Positions 25,874-34,251 of a stretch of DNA of 64,000 nt are shown piece after piece. The translations under genes and the position numbers were made by a program. This DNA comes from Nocardia sp. CY41. Its GTDB lineage: Bacteria; Actinomycetota; Actinomycetes; Mycobacteriales; Mycobacteriaceae. Positions within the stretch are counted from its first letter, which is position 1. The number at the start of each line of letters is the position of its first letter. The stretch is from the NCBI RefSeq assembly GCF_009829325.1, contig NZ_VUOS01000002.1, positions 1 to 64,000 on the forward strand, given 5' to 3'. The notes beneath the pieces are model-generated. The model was given only the letters and a program-made list of their open reading frames with translations, did no database searches and was not told the origin of the DNA.

Positions 25874-26600
25874 GGTCGCGGGAGCCCGTCCCGTGATCGG
25901 CCTGCCCACCTACGTGGAACAGGTCCGCTTCAACGCCTGGGACCTGCCGGGCGCGGTCCTGCCGCACGCCTATGTCGAGATGGTGGCCGCCGCGGGCGGT
26001 ATCCCCGTGTTGCTGCCGCCCGCGGGCGTCGCGCGTCCGGAGTTGGTGCGGCGGCTCGACGGATTGGTGCTGACCGGCGGCGCGGACGTCGATCCGGTCC
26101 GCTACGGCGGCCCGTCGTCCGGGATACCCGGCTACACCAGGCCGGATCGGGACGAATCGGAGTTCGGTCTGTTCGAGCTGGCACGGGCGGCGGACATGCC
26201 CATAGTCGCGGTGTGCCGCGGGCTGCAACTGGCGAACGTGGCGCTCGGCGGCACGTTGATCCCGCACCTGCCCGACGTCGTCGGTCACGAGGAGCACTCC
26301 GGCGTCGAGGGCGGATTCACCGCCACCCGGGTGCTGACCATCGCGGGCAGCCGGATCGCCCGCTCGGCCGGTCCGGAACTGAAAGTGCACTGCCACCATC
26401 ATCAGGCCATCGATCGGCTCGCGGAGGGCCTGGCCGCCACCGCGTACGCCGCCGACGGCACCATCGAGGCCGTGGAGTCCACCGACGGATCGTTCCTGGT
26501 CGGCGTGCAGTGGCATCCGGAGGCCGACGCCACCGATCGCCGATTGATCCGGGCGCTGGTCGAGGCGGCGGACACCTATCGAAGGGAGCGCGACCGGTGA
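25854..26600 (+). CDS. Gamma-glutamyl hydrolase of the class I glutamine amidotransferase fold (PuuD-like)
   Basis: 248 residues. Nucleophile elbow V-A-V-C-R-G-L-Q-L-A-N-V (Cys at about residue 117) and the G-V-Q-W-H-P-E-A-D His-Glu pair complete the class I amidotransferase triad. The family hydrolyses gamma-glutamyl-GABA-type intermediates. GTG 25854 with GGGAG upstream gives a 20-bp overlap with the ligase; an ATG at 25821 would overlap further. Stop GTGA contains the aldehyde dehydrogenase start. It should remove the glutamyl group added by the ligase after oxidation. Confidence 0.85.
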   Translation: MVSNDSEVAGARPVIGLPTYVEQVRFNAWDLPGAVLPHAYVEMVAAAGGIPVLLPPAGVARPELVRRLDGLVLTGGADVDPVRYGGPSSGIPGYTRPDRDESEFGLFELARAADMPIVAVCRGLQLANVALGGTLIPHLPDVVGHEEHSGVEGGFTATRVLTIAGSRIARSAGPELKVHCHHHQAIDRLAEGLAATAYAADGTIEAVESTDGSFLVGVQWHPEADATDRRLIRALVEAADTYRRERDR

Positions 26601-27958
26601 CGACAGCGCAGGTGGTCAACCCGGCGACCGAACAGGTGGTCACCACCGTCGAACTCGCCGGGGAAGCGGAGACCGACGCGGCCATCGCCCGCGCGCAGCG
26701 TGCCTCGGCCGCCTGGCGCGAAGTGGCGCCGGGAGACCGGGCACGCTTGCTGCGCCGGTTCGCCGAGGCGGTCGACTCGGACCTGGAGCACCTCGCTCGG
26801 CTCGAGGTCGCCAACGCCGGGCACACCATCGGCAACGCGCGCTGGGAGGCGGGCAACGTCCGCGACGTCCTGCACTACGCGGCCGGGATGCCGGAACGAC
26901 TGCTGGGACAGCAGATTCCGGTCGCGGGCGGGGTCGACATCACCTTCCACGAGCCGCTCGGCGTCGTCGGGGTGATCGTGCCGTGGAACTTCCCGATGCC
27001 GATCGCCGCGTGGGGCTTCGCGCCCGCGCTCGCCGCGGGCAACACGGTGGTGCTGAAGCCCGCCGAGGTCACCCCGCTGACCGCCTTGCGGCTCGGCGAA
27101 CTCGCGCTCGAGGCGGGACTGCCCGAGGACGTGTTCCAGGTGCTGCCCGGAAAGGGATCCGTGGTGGGGCAGCGCTTCGTCACCCACCCGGTCGTTCGCA
27201 AGGTGGTGTTCACCGGTTCCACCGAAGTGGGCACGCAGATCATGGCGGGCTGCGCACGGCAGGTGAAGCGGGTGACGCTGGAACTGGGCGGCAAGAGCGC
27301 GAACATCGTGTTCGCCGACGCCGACCTGGAGCAGGCGGCGGCCACCGCGCCCTCCGGCGTCTTCGACAACGCCGGGCAGGACTGCTGCGCCCGGTCGCGG
27401 ATCCTGGTGCAGCGCAGTGTCTTCGACCGTTTCCTCGAACTGCTGGAACCTGCGGTGCAGGGCGTGCGGGTGGGCGACCCGTCCGACGAAGCCACCGAGA
27501 TGGGTCCGCTCATCTCGGCGGCGCACCGGGAGCGGGTGGCCGCGTTCGTGCAGCCTTCGACCGAGGTGGCGTTCACCGGAAGCATGCCCGAGGGGCCCGG
27601 ATTCTGGTACCCCCCGACCGTGGTGCTGCCCGGCGCGCCCACCGACCGGGTGCTCACCGAGGAGGTGTTCGGCCCGGTGGTCGCCGTGCTGCCGTTCGAC
27701 GACGAGGCCGACGCGCTGCGCATCGCCAACGACACGAATTACGGTCTGTCCGGTTCGATCTGGACCCGTGATGTCGGCCGGGCGCTGCGCGTGGCCCGCG
27801 GCGTGGAGGCGGGCAACCTGTCGGTGAACTCGCATTCCTCCGTGCGGTATTGGACGCCGTTCGGCGGGTTCAAGCAGTCCGGGCTGGGGCGCGAACTCGG
27901 GCCGGATGCCGCGCTCGCCTTCACCGAGACCAAGAACGTCTTCCTCGCCACGCAGTGA
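26597..27958 (+). CDS. Aldehyde dehydrogenase (AldC-like)
   Basis: 453 residues, a little shorter than most ALDHs. P-W-N-F-P (130-134), F-T-G-S-T-E-V-G cofactor region (205-212), catalytic Glu229 (LELGGKS), Cys263 in GQDCCARSR, and E-E-V-F-G-P-V near the end are intact. It would oxidise the gamma-glutamyl aminoaldehyde (or glutamyl-ethanolamine-derived aldehyde) to the acid. GTG start in the stop of the hydrolase (GTGA 26597-26600). Part of the four-gene operon 24509-28749. Confidence 0.88.
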   Translation: MTTAQVVNPATEQVVTTVELAGEAETDAAIARAQRASAAWREVAPGDRARLLRRFAEAVDSDLEHLARLEVANAGHTIGNARWEAGNVRDVLHYAAGMPERLLGQQIPVAGGVDITFHEPLGVVGVIVPWNFPMPIAAWGFAPALAAGNTVVLKPAEVTPLTALRLGELALEAGLPEDVFQVLPGKGSVVGQRFVTHPVVRKVVFTGSTEVGTQIMAGCARQVKRVTLELGGKSANIVFADADLEQAAATAPSGVFDNAGQDCCARSRILVQRSVFDRFLELLEPAVQGVRVGDPSDEATEMGPLISAAHRERVAAFVQPSTEVAFTGSMPEGPGFWYPPTVVLPGAPTDRVLTEEVFGPVVAVLPFDDEADALRIANDTNYGLSGSIWTRDVGRALRVARGVEAGNLSVNSHSSVRYWTPFGGFKQSGLGRELGPDAALAFTETKNVFLATQ

Positions 27959-27984
27959 TACCCGCATATCCGACAGGAGATACC

Positions 27985-28749
27985 TTGCAGCGCTTACAGG
28001 ATCGAGTCGCCGTCGTCACCGGCGGCGGGAGCGGTATCGGTCTGGCCACGGTCCGTCGCTTCGCGGCGGAGGGGGCGAAAGTGGTGGTCGCGGACATCGA
28101 TGCGGGGACCGGCGAGGCGGCCGCCAAGGAGGTCGGCGGCCGGTACGTCCAGGTGGACGTGACCGACGAAGCCCAGGTCGAGGCCCTGTTCCAGACCGCG
28201 GTCGACGCCTACGGCGGGCTGGACATCGCGTTCAACAACGCGGGCATCTCCCCGCCGGAGGACGATTCGATCCTGACCACCGGCATCGACGCGTGGCGGC
28301 GCGTCCAGGAGGTCAATCTGACGTCGGTGTACCTGTGCAGCAAGTACGCCATCGGGCACATGCTCGAGCGCGGCAAGGGCTCGGTGATCAACACCGCCTC
28401 GTTCGTGGCGGTGCTGGGCGCGGCGACTTCGCAGATTTCCTACACCGCCTCCAAAGGCGGTGTGCTGGCGATGAGCCGGGAACTCGGAGTGCAGTTCGCC
28501 CGCAGTGGCATTCGGGTGAACGCGCTGTGCCCCGGTCCGGTCAACACGCCCTTGCTCCAGGAACTGTTCGCCAAGGATCCCGAGCGGGCCGCGCGGCGTC
28601 TGGTGCACGTTCCGCTCGGCCGGTTCGCCGAACCCGAGGAGATCGCCGCCGCCGTCGCGTTCCTCGCCAGCGACGATTCCTCGTTCATCACCGCGTCGCA
28701 ATTCCTGGTGGACGGTGGCATCGCGGGCGCGTACGTGACGCCGCTGTAG
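27985..28749 (+). CDS. Short-chain dehydrogenase of the gamma-glutamylation operon
   Basis: 254 residues. TGGGSGIG cofactor motif, N-N-A-G-I (classic NNAG), catalytic Ser and Y-T-A-S-K-G-G. The start is a TTG at 27985, with ACAGGAGA 5 nt upstream; an ATG-free stretch precedes it and the longer frame is out of character. As Rv2857c-like partner it may oxidise the alcohol of glutamyl-ethanolamine or an alcohol intermediate to the aldehyde used by AldC; this step is inferred. The gene converges on an SDR at 28758 with only 8 bp between. Confidence 0.86.
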   Translation: MQRLQDRVAVVTGGGSGIGLATVRRFAAEGAKVVVADIDAGTGEAAAKEVGGRYVQVDVTDEAQVEALFQTAVDAYGGLDIAFNNAGISPPEDDSILTTGIDAWRRVQEVNLTSVYLCSKYAIGHMLERGKGSVINTASFVAVLGAATSQISYTASKGGVLAMSRELGVQFARSGIRVNALCPGPVNTPLLQELFAKDPERAARRLVHVPLGRFAEPEEIAAAVAFLASDDSSFITASQFLVDGGIAGAYVTPL

Positions 28750-28757
28750 ACCGCGCC

Positions 28758-29477
28758 CTAGTTCGGCGCTCCCCATCGTGCGCCGCCGTCGACGCGCACC
28801 ACGATCCCGGTCGTGAACGAATTCCCCACCAGGAATTCGATCGCGTGGGCCACGTCGTCGGCGGTGCCGACGCGGCCCACCGGCGTGGTCGCGGCGATCG
28901 AGTCGAAGACTTCGGCGCGCGCGTCGTCGGGTAGGAAGCTCCACCACTCGGTGTCGATCACGCCGGGGGACACCGCGTTCACCCGCAGAGGTGCCAGCTC
29001 GGCGGCCAGCACCGGAACCATCGCCTCCACCGCGGAATTCACCGCGGCCAGTGCCGCGGTGGCGGGCATCGAACCGCCCGCCGACGCCGCCGACACCAAG
29101 GTGATCGACCCGCCCTCCGCCAGATGCGGCAGCGCCGCCTGCATCGCGGCAGTGTGCGCGAGCAGCTTGCCCTCGACGTGCCCGCGCAGGTGGTCGAGTT
29201 CCAGTTCGCGGAACGGTGCCGTGCCCGACGGGCCGGTCACGGTCACCACCACGTGGTCGATCGGCCCGAGTTCGGTGAAGAACCGGGCCAGTGCCGCCTC
29301 GTCCCGCGCGTCGACGGTCCGGCCGGTGACGTTCTCGCCGGCCTCGGCGAGCGCGGCCGCGAGCCGGTCCGCGTCCCGACCGGCGATGACCACGTCGCAT
29401 TCGTGGGCCGCAAGCCTACGCGCCGTGGCCAGGCCGATGCCCGATGTCCCGCCGACGATGACGACTCGGTTGCGCAC
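28758..29477 (-). CDS. Atypical SDR lacking the Tyr/Lys catalytic pair
   Basis: 239 residues. Good Rossmann start (GGTSGIGLA, 9-17), but the position of the YxxxK motif reads L-A-A-V-N, so the general-base Tyr and the Lys are replaced by Leu and Asn. The G-S-M-P-A-T-A-A-L-A-A-V-N-S-A-V-E-A-M pattern recurs in a known group of atypical SDRs, so this is probably family-typical and not a decay. GTG 29477. Divergent from the TetR gene; the palindrome between them (29501-29529) suggests that TetR controls it. Activity is doubtful; binding or a different mechanism is possible. Confidence 0.8.
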   Translation of the reverse strand: MRNRVVIVGGTSGIGLATARRLAAHECDVVIAGRDADRLAAALAEAGENVTGRTVDARDEAALARFFTELGPIDHVVVTVTGPSGTAPFRELELDHLRGHVEGKLLAHTAAMQAALPHLAEGGSITLVSAASAGGSMPATAALAAVNSAVEAMVPVLAAELAPLRVNAVSPGVIDTEWWSFLPDDARAEVFDSIAATTPVGRVGTADDVAHAIEFLVGNSFTTGIVVRVDGGARWGAPN

Positions 29478-29500
29478 GACAGCCTCCTATTTTCGATGCT

Positions 29501-29529
29501 CAGTGTCTCGAAATATAAACGAGGCACTG
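29501..29529. promoter_or_regulatory. TetR operator palindrome
   Basis: CAGTGTCTCG (29501-29510) and CGAGGCACTG (29520-29529) are inverted copies with one mismatch around a 9-bp A/T-rich centre. It lies between the SDR start (29477) and the TetR start (29549), the normal position of an autoregulatory operator. Confidence 0.7.
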
Positions 29530-29548
29530 TGTCTTGTAAAGTGGCGGC

Positions 29549-30136
29549 ATGACCGGAACACGCGGCCGGCCGCGCAGTGAGGACGCCAGGCGCGCGATCC
29601 TGCGCGTGGCGCTGGAGCTGTGCGAACGCGACGGCTATCAGGACCTGACCATCAAGGCGATCGCCGACGCGGCGGGCGTGGGCAGGCAGACCGTGTACCG
29701 CTGGTGGCCGGACAAGGCCGCGGTGCTCATGGAGGCGCTCGCGGGGCTCGCGGAGCAGGACCCTGCGCTGCGCGTGCATGCCGAGTCCGCCGCCGTGCTC
29801 GCGGAGATCGAAGCTTTGCTCACCGCGACATATGAACTCACGCGCAGGCTGACGGGGCAGGCGCTGGTCGGGTTGATGGCCGATGCCCAGCGTGATCCCG
29901 AACTCTCGAAGCGCTTGCAGGAAACTGTGATCGGCCCACGCCGTGCGGTGCTGCGTACATTGCTGCGGCGCGGTGTGGACAACGGTGAGTTCGCCGAGAC
30001 GGTGCCCTTGGACCTCGTGGTGGATTTCGCGTTCGGGGCCATGTGGTACCGGCTGTTGAGTCGGCACGCCCCGGTCGACGGCGGGCTGGCGCGGGAGGTC
30101 GCAGCCGCGGTCGCCGCCATGCTCGGGCGGGGGTGA
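29549..30136 (+). CDS. TetR family regulator
   Basis: 195 residues. HTH in residues 12-58 (ARRAILRVALELCERDG; GVGRQTVYRWWPDKAAVL); the Y-R-W-W-P-D-K variant is common in TetR_C_11-like members. ATG 29549 with GTGGCGG before it. It faces the atypical SDR and the symmetric operator between them supports control of that gene and itself. Ligand unknown. Confidence 0.86.
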   Translation: MTGTRGRPRSEDARRAILRVALELCERDGYQDLTIKAIADAAGVGRQTVYRWWPDKAAVLMEALAGLAEQDPALRVHAESAAVLAEIEALLTATYELTRRLTGQALVGLMADAQRDPELSKRLQETVIGPRRAVLRTLLRRGVDNGEFAETVPLDLVVDFAFGAMWYRLLSRHAPVDGGLAREVAAAVAAMLGRG

Positions 30137-30179
30137 AGCTCGGCGCTCGATGGCACTTTTCAGCGCCTCCGCCATCTGA

Positions 30180-30195
30180 TGTGACCGGCATCACA
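30180..30195. promoter_or_regulatory. CRP/GlxR-type cAMP receptor protein site
   Basis: TGTGA-ccggca-TCACA is a perfect match to the TGTGA-N6-TCACA consensus of Crp/GlxR regulators in actinobacteria. It is 170 bp upstream of the MHS symporter start at 30366, and downstream of the TetR gene (stop 30136). Regulation by cAMP state of the symporter is inferred from position. Confidence 0.65.
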
Positions 30196-30365
30196 ATTGT
30201 TCAAGTAGTGGCAGGTCGCAGTGGACTTCCTTGCGTGTTCTCGGCTGTGCGCCTGTTTGCCGGGCTGGAATCCTGGGTATCGGTCTGTTTCGTGCCACAC
30301 CTTCGGTTCTCGGACCGGAGGTGGAACGAACCGAGGTCCGTGGACGGACTGGAGAGGACGTGCAC

Positions 30366-31715
30366 GTGACCGACCGAACATCCGAGAGTTTCCCGCTGCG
30401 GCGTTCCGTGGCGGCCTCCGCCATGGGCAACGCGACCGAATGGTTCGACTACGGCGTCTACGCCGCCACGGCGACATACCTGACCGACGCCTTCTTCCCC
30501 GGCGAACTGGGCACGCTCGGCACCATGCTCGGCTTCGCCGTCTCCTTCGTCCTCCGGCCGCTCGGCGGCATGGTGTGGGGGCCGCTCGGTGACCGGATCG
30601 GCCGGAAAGCCGTGCTGGCCACCACCATCCTGCTCATGGCGGCCGCCACGGGAGCCATCGGCGTGCTGCCCACCCACGCGTCCGTCGGTGTGCTGGCTCC
30701 GATCCTGCTCATCCTGCTGCGTGTGGTGCAGGGCTTCTCCACCGGAGGCGAATACGGCGGCGCGGCAACGTATCTCGCCGAATGCGCCACCGACCGCAAA
30801 CGCGGCTTCCTCGGCAGTTTCCTGGAGTTCGGCACGCTCGCCGGCTTCGTCGGCGGTTCCGCGACAGTGCTGGCCTGCCAGCTCGCGCTCGGCTCGGACA
30901 CCATGCACGAATGGGGCTGGCGCATCCCGTTCCTGATCGCCATACCGCTCGGCCTGACCGGCTGGTACCTGCGGGCCAGGCTGGCCGAGAGCCCGGTGTT
31001 CACCGAGGTCGCCGAGCACAAGCATCCGCCCGGCGGCCTGCGCGAGGTGCTGACCACCTACCGGCGCGAGACGCTCACGCTGGCCGGACTGGTGGTCGCG
31101 CTCAACGTGGTGAACTACACGCTGCTGACCTACCAGCCCACCTATCTGCAGAACACCATCGGCATGGGCGAGTCGGCGACCACAGCGATGATGCTGATCG
31201 GCCAGTTGGTGATGATGGTGGTGCTGCCCTTCTTCGGCCGACTGTCCGACAGTGTCGGCCGCCGCCCGATGTGGTTGTTCTCCCTGATGGGTCTCGCTGT
31301 GCTCGCGGTGCCGATGTACTGGCTGATGGGGCAGGGGACCGTGTGGGCCATCATCGGCTTCATCGTGCTCGGCCTGCTGTACGTGCCGCAGCTGTCCACC
31401 ATCAGCTCCACCTTCCCGGCCATCTTCCCGACGCATGTGCGGTACGCGGGCTTCGCGCTGGCCTACAACGTCTCCACCGCGATCTTCGGCGGCACCGCCC
31501 CGCTGATCAACGAGGCCGTCATCCAGACCACCGGCTGGTCGCTGTTCCCCGCCGTCTACATGGTCGGCGCGTCCCTGATCGGCCTGCTCGCCTGGAACTA
31601 CTTGCGCGAAACCGCAGGCACCTCACTGCGCGGCACCGAAGTCCCCGACGCGGGCGAACCTGCCCAGGACAACCCTGCCTCCGACCCGGATCTGCCCGCA
31701 CAACCCGCGTTCTGA
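30366..31715 (+). CDS. MFS metabolite:proton symporter (MHS family)
   Basis: 449 residues with 12 predicted helices. G-N-A-T-E-W-F-D-Y-G-V-Y in TM1, R-P-L-G-G-M-V-W-G-P-L-G-D-R-I-G-R-K (motif A), F-S-T-G-G-E-Y-G-G-A and L-A-E-S-P-V-F mark the MHS branch (alpha-ketoglutarate, proline/betaine, shikimate and similar transporters). GTG 30366 has GGAGAGG 7 nt before it; GTG 30360 is two codons longer. The C-terminus is a short acidic tail (about 30 residues). Substrate cannot be told. Monocistronic, with the CRP-type site upstream. Confidence 0.88.
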   Translation: MTDRTSESFPLRRSVAASAMGNATEWFDYGVYAATATYLTDAFFPGELGTLGTMLGFAVSFVLRPLGGMVWGPLGDRIGRKAVLATTILLMAAATGAIGVLPTHASVGVLAPILLILLRVVQGFSTGGEYGGAATYLAECATDRKRGFLGSFLEFGTLAGFVGGSATVLACQLALGSDTMHEWGWRIPFLIAIPLGLTGWYLRARLAESPVFTEVAEHKHPPGGLREVLTTYRRETLTLAGLVVALNVVNYTLLTYQPTYLQNTIGMGESATTAMMLIGQLVMMVVLPFFGRLSDSVGRRPMWLFSLMGLAVLAVPMYWLMGQGTVWAIIGFIVLGLLYVPQLSTISSTFPAIFPTHVRYAGFALAYNVSTAIFGGTAPLINEAVIQTTGWSLFPAVYMVGASLIGLLAWNYLRETAGTSLRGTEVPDAGEPAQDNPASDPDLPAQPAF

Positions 31716-31785
31716 ACCGCGGCCAACCGCCCGCGACACCACCGTCGTGCCTGGACTTCCCGATGGGTGCGGCTGGGGATGTCGT

Positions 31786-32481
31786 CTACTGCGTGGCGGA
31801 CCAGACGGTTACCGAGGCCGTGTAGGCGTGGATTGCGTTGTCGACGGAGATGCCGGTGAGGAAAGCGGTGCGGCCTGCGGCGGTTTTGACGCAGTAGGCG
31901 CTGTCCTTGGTGACCGGGAGGGTTTCGGCGCCCTGGGTGGCGACGAGGTCGGAGCATTGCTGCCGGGTGGGTTCGGCCGGGGTGGTCCACAGGGCGAGGG
32001 TGGGCTTCGTCGTGAAGAAGCCGCCGCCGAGTCCGTACAGGGTGGCTTTGTCGAACCCACCGGAAGCATTGCGGTCGTAACTGACCCATGCGCTGGCGCC
32101 ATTGTTGCTGGTCAGCACGCGGGGCGGGACGGAGTCCAAATCCAGATAGGTGAGGTTGATCGTGCCGGTCCATCGGACATCGTTCGGCGAAGCGGTCGCC
32201 GATGTCGTCGGTGCGGCGGAGGAAACGGACGAGGGTGCGCGGTCGTCCGGGGCGGCGCTGCGGGTGGTCTGCTGAGCCGGCGTCGAGGTCGACGCGGCGG
32301 AGGCGTCGTCATCGGTGAACTTCTCCACCCCCAAGACGATCAACCCGGAGATGATGGGGAACAGCAATGTGGTGAGAATCGTCCCGGAGTGACGACGAAC
32401 CCAGCTCTTGCGCTCGGCGGGGTCCTGCTGCCGGGGTTGCTCTGTCTCGCGTGTGTCCGCGTCGGGCTCGTTGTCCCCCAT
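31786..32481 (-). CDS. Hypothetical single-pass membrane protein
   Basis: 231 residues. A charged cytoplasmic start (residues 1-30), one membrane helix at about 33-52 (GTILTTLLFPIISGLIVLGV), then a Ser/Thr/Ala-rich linker and an extracellular domain of about 130 residues that starts near D-V-R-W-T-G-T-I-N-L-T-Y and has two Cys (candidates for a disulfide). I do not recognise the domain. The start at 32481 has GGAGGCAG; an extension to 32541 is possible but less likely. Convergent with the MHS gene (70-bp gap). Confidence 0.6.
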   Translation of the reverse strand: MGDNEPDADTRETEQPRQQDPAERKSWVRRHSGTILTTLLFPIISGLIVLGVEKFTDDDASAASTSTPAQQTTRSAAPDDRAPSSVSSAAPTTSATASPNDVRWTGTINLTYLDLDSVPPRVLTSNNGASAWVSYDRNASGGFDKATLYGLGGGFFTTKPTLALWTTPAEPTRQQCSDLVATQGAETLPVTKDSAYCVKTAAGRTAFLTGISVDNAIHAYTASVTVWSATQ

Positions 32482-32622
32482 GGAGCTGCCTCCTGTAGCC
32501 GCATCGGTTTCGAAAGCTCGACGTTTGCCTGATCTGGCCATTGGGCGGTGCCGTTGATCATGCTGGTGTGCTGATCTCCAATTGTCAATGGCCGCAATTA
32601 CTCCGGCACGTGCGACGGGGGC

Positions 32623-32994
32623 TCAGGTAGCGGCGGGTGGCTCGTCGTCTTCGGGCCAGCTGTCCTCGATGATCAGGCGGCCGTCTCGCAGAGCGGTCGC
32701 GTACTGATCGGCCACCAGGTCGGCCGGGTAGGTCGGCCAGTAGGAGATCGCGCCGGTGGGTTTGTCGATGACGCAGACGGAACCGCCGACCACCACCAGC
32801 GGGCTGTCCGGCTCGGCGTGCGGCGGGCGGGGGAAGGTGGCGACGGCGACGAAGCAGGTGTCGAATTCGGTGAGCTGGTAGGCGATTCCGCGGTCGGCGT
32901 AGTCGCCGTTGGCGAGATGGTGGTCGGCGATCCGGTGCGCCTCGGTCAGGTCCACCGGTGTGGTCGCCTCGGTCGGGTAGGCGTGGATGTCCAT
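32623..32994 (-). CDS. Imm35/YrhB-like small protein (possible immunity protein)
   Basis: 123 residues, soluble and acidic. V-V-V-G-G-S-V-C-V-I-D-K-P-T-G and I-S-Y-W-P-T-Y-P match the pattern by which Imm35/YrhB-domain proteins are recognised (a strand with V-x-D-x-x-T-G followed by a W-P motif). Known members are immunity proteins of polymorphic toxins or orphans. No toxin gene is adjacent, so here it may be an orphan or of unrelated function. ATG 32994. The recognition is by short motifs only. Confidence 0.5.
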   Translation of the reverse strand: MDIHAYPTEATTPVDLTEAHRIADHHLANGDYADRGIAYQLTEFDTCFVAVATFPRPPHAEPDSPLVVVGGSVCVIDKPTGAISYWPTYPADLVADQYATALRDGRLIIEDSWPEDDEPPAAT

Positions 32995-33080
32995 GTGTCG
33001 ATGGCGGCCGGGGGATGGCCGCCCGCTCCTTCCGGGTCTCTGGATAGCACGGTGGCGGCTCGGCGCAAGCGGGTTTCCGG

Positions 33081-33650
33081 TCAGTCGAACCGGATGGTGG
33101 ACAACATCTTGCGGGCCAAGACCTCCGGATCGGATTCGGCGGCCAGTGATGAATTATGCAGTGCCCCTTCGCGCCACAGCGAAGCGAAGCCGTGCACCAG
33201 CGACCATGCGGCGAGCTGAGTCGCCTGCTGCCGGTCGTGGCTGTCGCCCGGCCGGATGTCCGAGACACCGGCGCGCAGGGCCGTCGCGGAACGTTCCCGG
33301 GCGACGCGCAACGCCGCGTCGTCCGGGTGCAAGAGACTGTGGCGGAACATCACGTCGAAGTGTCCGGGGTGCTCGCGGGCGAAGCGAATGTAGGCCACCG
33401 CGACCTCGCGGAAATCCTCTCCGGCCCCGGCGAGCTGCGCGGCCAGCAGCTCGAAGCCCTCGGTGGCCAACGCGGTGAGCAGTCCCGCGCGGTCGCCGAA
33501 GTGGTGGGCGGGCGCGGCGTGCGAGACGCCCGCGTGCCGCGCCAGGTTGCGCAGCGATAGTGCGTCGACGCCGTCGGCGGCGATCCGCTCGGCGGCCGCG
33601 CTCAGCAGGGCCGCGCGGAGATCTCCGTGGTGGTAGCCGTCCTTAGCCAT
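33081..33650 (-). CDS. TetR family regulator
   Basis: 189 residues. HTH about residues 11-57 (DLRAALLSAAAERIAADG; GVSHAAPAHHFGDRAGLL). The A-P-A-H-H-F-G-D motif marks the TetR_C_13-like (WHG-domain) group. ATG 33650. Divergent from a DoxX-like gene at 33747 with 96 bp between; the region holds the DoxX promoter. It is likely to regulate the DoxX gene and itself. Confidence 0.85.
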   Translation of the reverse strand: MAKDGYHHGDLRAALLSAAAERIAADGVDALSLRNLARHAGVSHAAPAHHFGDRAGLLTALATEGFELLAAQLAGAGEDFREVAVAYIRFAREHPGHFDVMFRHSLLHPDDAALRVARERSATALRAGVSDIRPGDSHDRQQATQLAAWSLVHGFASLWREGALHNSSLAAESDPEVLARKMLSTIRFD

Positions 33651-33678
33651 ACCTCGATGGTGACCGATAATCTAGACA

Positions 33679-33707
33679 TTGACAAGTTCGCGCCGAGTGC
33701 CTAATCT
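33679..33707 (+). promoter_or_regulatory. SigA-type promoter of the DoxX-like gene
   Basis: TTGACA (33679-33684), 17-bp spacer, TAATCT (33702-33707). The nearby inverted TGTCAA (33714-33719) and the TetR gene on the other strand suggest repression at this promoter. Confidence 0.6.
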
Positions 33708-33746
33708 TTCCACTGTCAAGATTCGCTCGATGCACAGGAGATCCCG

Positions 33747-34184
33747 ATGGCACCGCTGGTTGTCCTCGTCGCCGTCACCGCACTCGCCCGGCTCGCCGGG
33801 TGGCTGATCGGTCACGGTTGGTTCGATTCGTGGGCGCACGCGGCCGCACTCGGGCTGGCCGCGATGCTCGTGCTCACGTCGAGCGCGCACTTCCTCCAGC
33901 CGCGCCGCGACGCCCTGATCGCCATGGTGCCGCCGCGGCTGCCGAACGCCGCCGCGCTGGTGACGCTGACCGGCGTGCTGGAACTGGCGGGTGCGGCGGG
34001 CGTACTGATCCCGGCCACCGCGGACCTGGCCGCGGCCTGCCTGATCGCGCTGCTGGTGGCGCTGTTCCCGGCGAACGTCCGCGCCGCCCGCGCCGAACTG
34101 GGCATCAAGACCATGCCGCTGCCGCTGCGGGCACTGGTGCAGCTGCTCTTCATCGCGGCCTGTGTGGTCGTCATCGCCGGCTGA
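33747..34184 (+). CDS. DoxX-like family membrane protein
   Basis: 145 residues, four membrane segments. S-S-A-H-F-L-Q-P, M-V-P-P-R-L-P-N and L-T-G-V-L-E-L-A-G-A-A-G correspond to the DoxX_2-like motifs also found in the protein at 10128-10664. ATG 33747 is preceded by GGAG. A strong terminator follows immediately. Controlled, by inference, by the divergent TetR. Its function is not established. Confidence 0.78.
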   Translation: MAPLVVLVAVTALARLAGWLIGHGWFDSWAHAAALGLAAMLVLTSSAHFLQPRRDALIAMVPPRLPNAAALVTLTGVLELAGAAGVLIPATADLAAACLIALLVALFPANVRAARAELGIKTMPLPLRALVQLLFIAACVVVIAG

Positions 34185-34190
34185 GTACGG

Positions 34191-34240
34191 CAAAAGACCC
34201 GCTCGCACATCGTAATTCGATGTGCGAGCGGGCCTTTCGC
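34191..34240. terminator. Bidirectional terminator between the DoxX-like gene and the biosynthetic operon
   Basis: Perfect 15-bp stem CCCGCTCGCACATCG (34198-34212) and CGATGTGCGAGCGGG (34218-34232) with a 5-nt loop, with AAAA upstream and CCTTT downstream. It serves both convergent genes (stops at 34184 and 34252). Confidence 0.85.
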
Positions 34241-34251
34241 GCGGTCGACGT

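Noticed and set aside
22772..25909. A 1045-codon minus-strand frame opposite the lipase and glutamine synthetase-like genes
   Set aside because: The sense strand has well-defined enzyme motifs, while the antisense product is Arg/Gly/His-rich and featureless.
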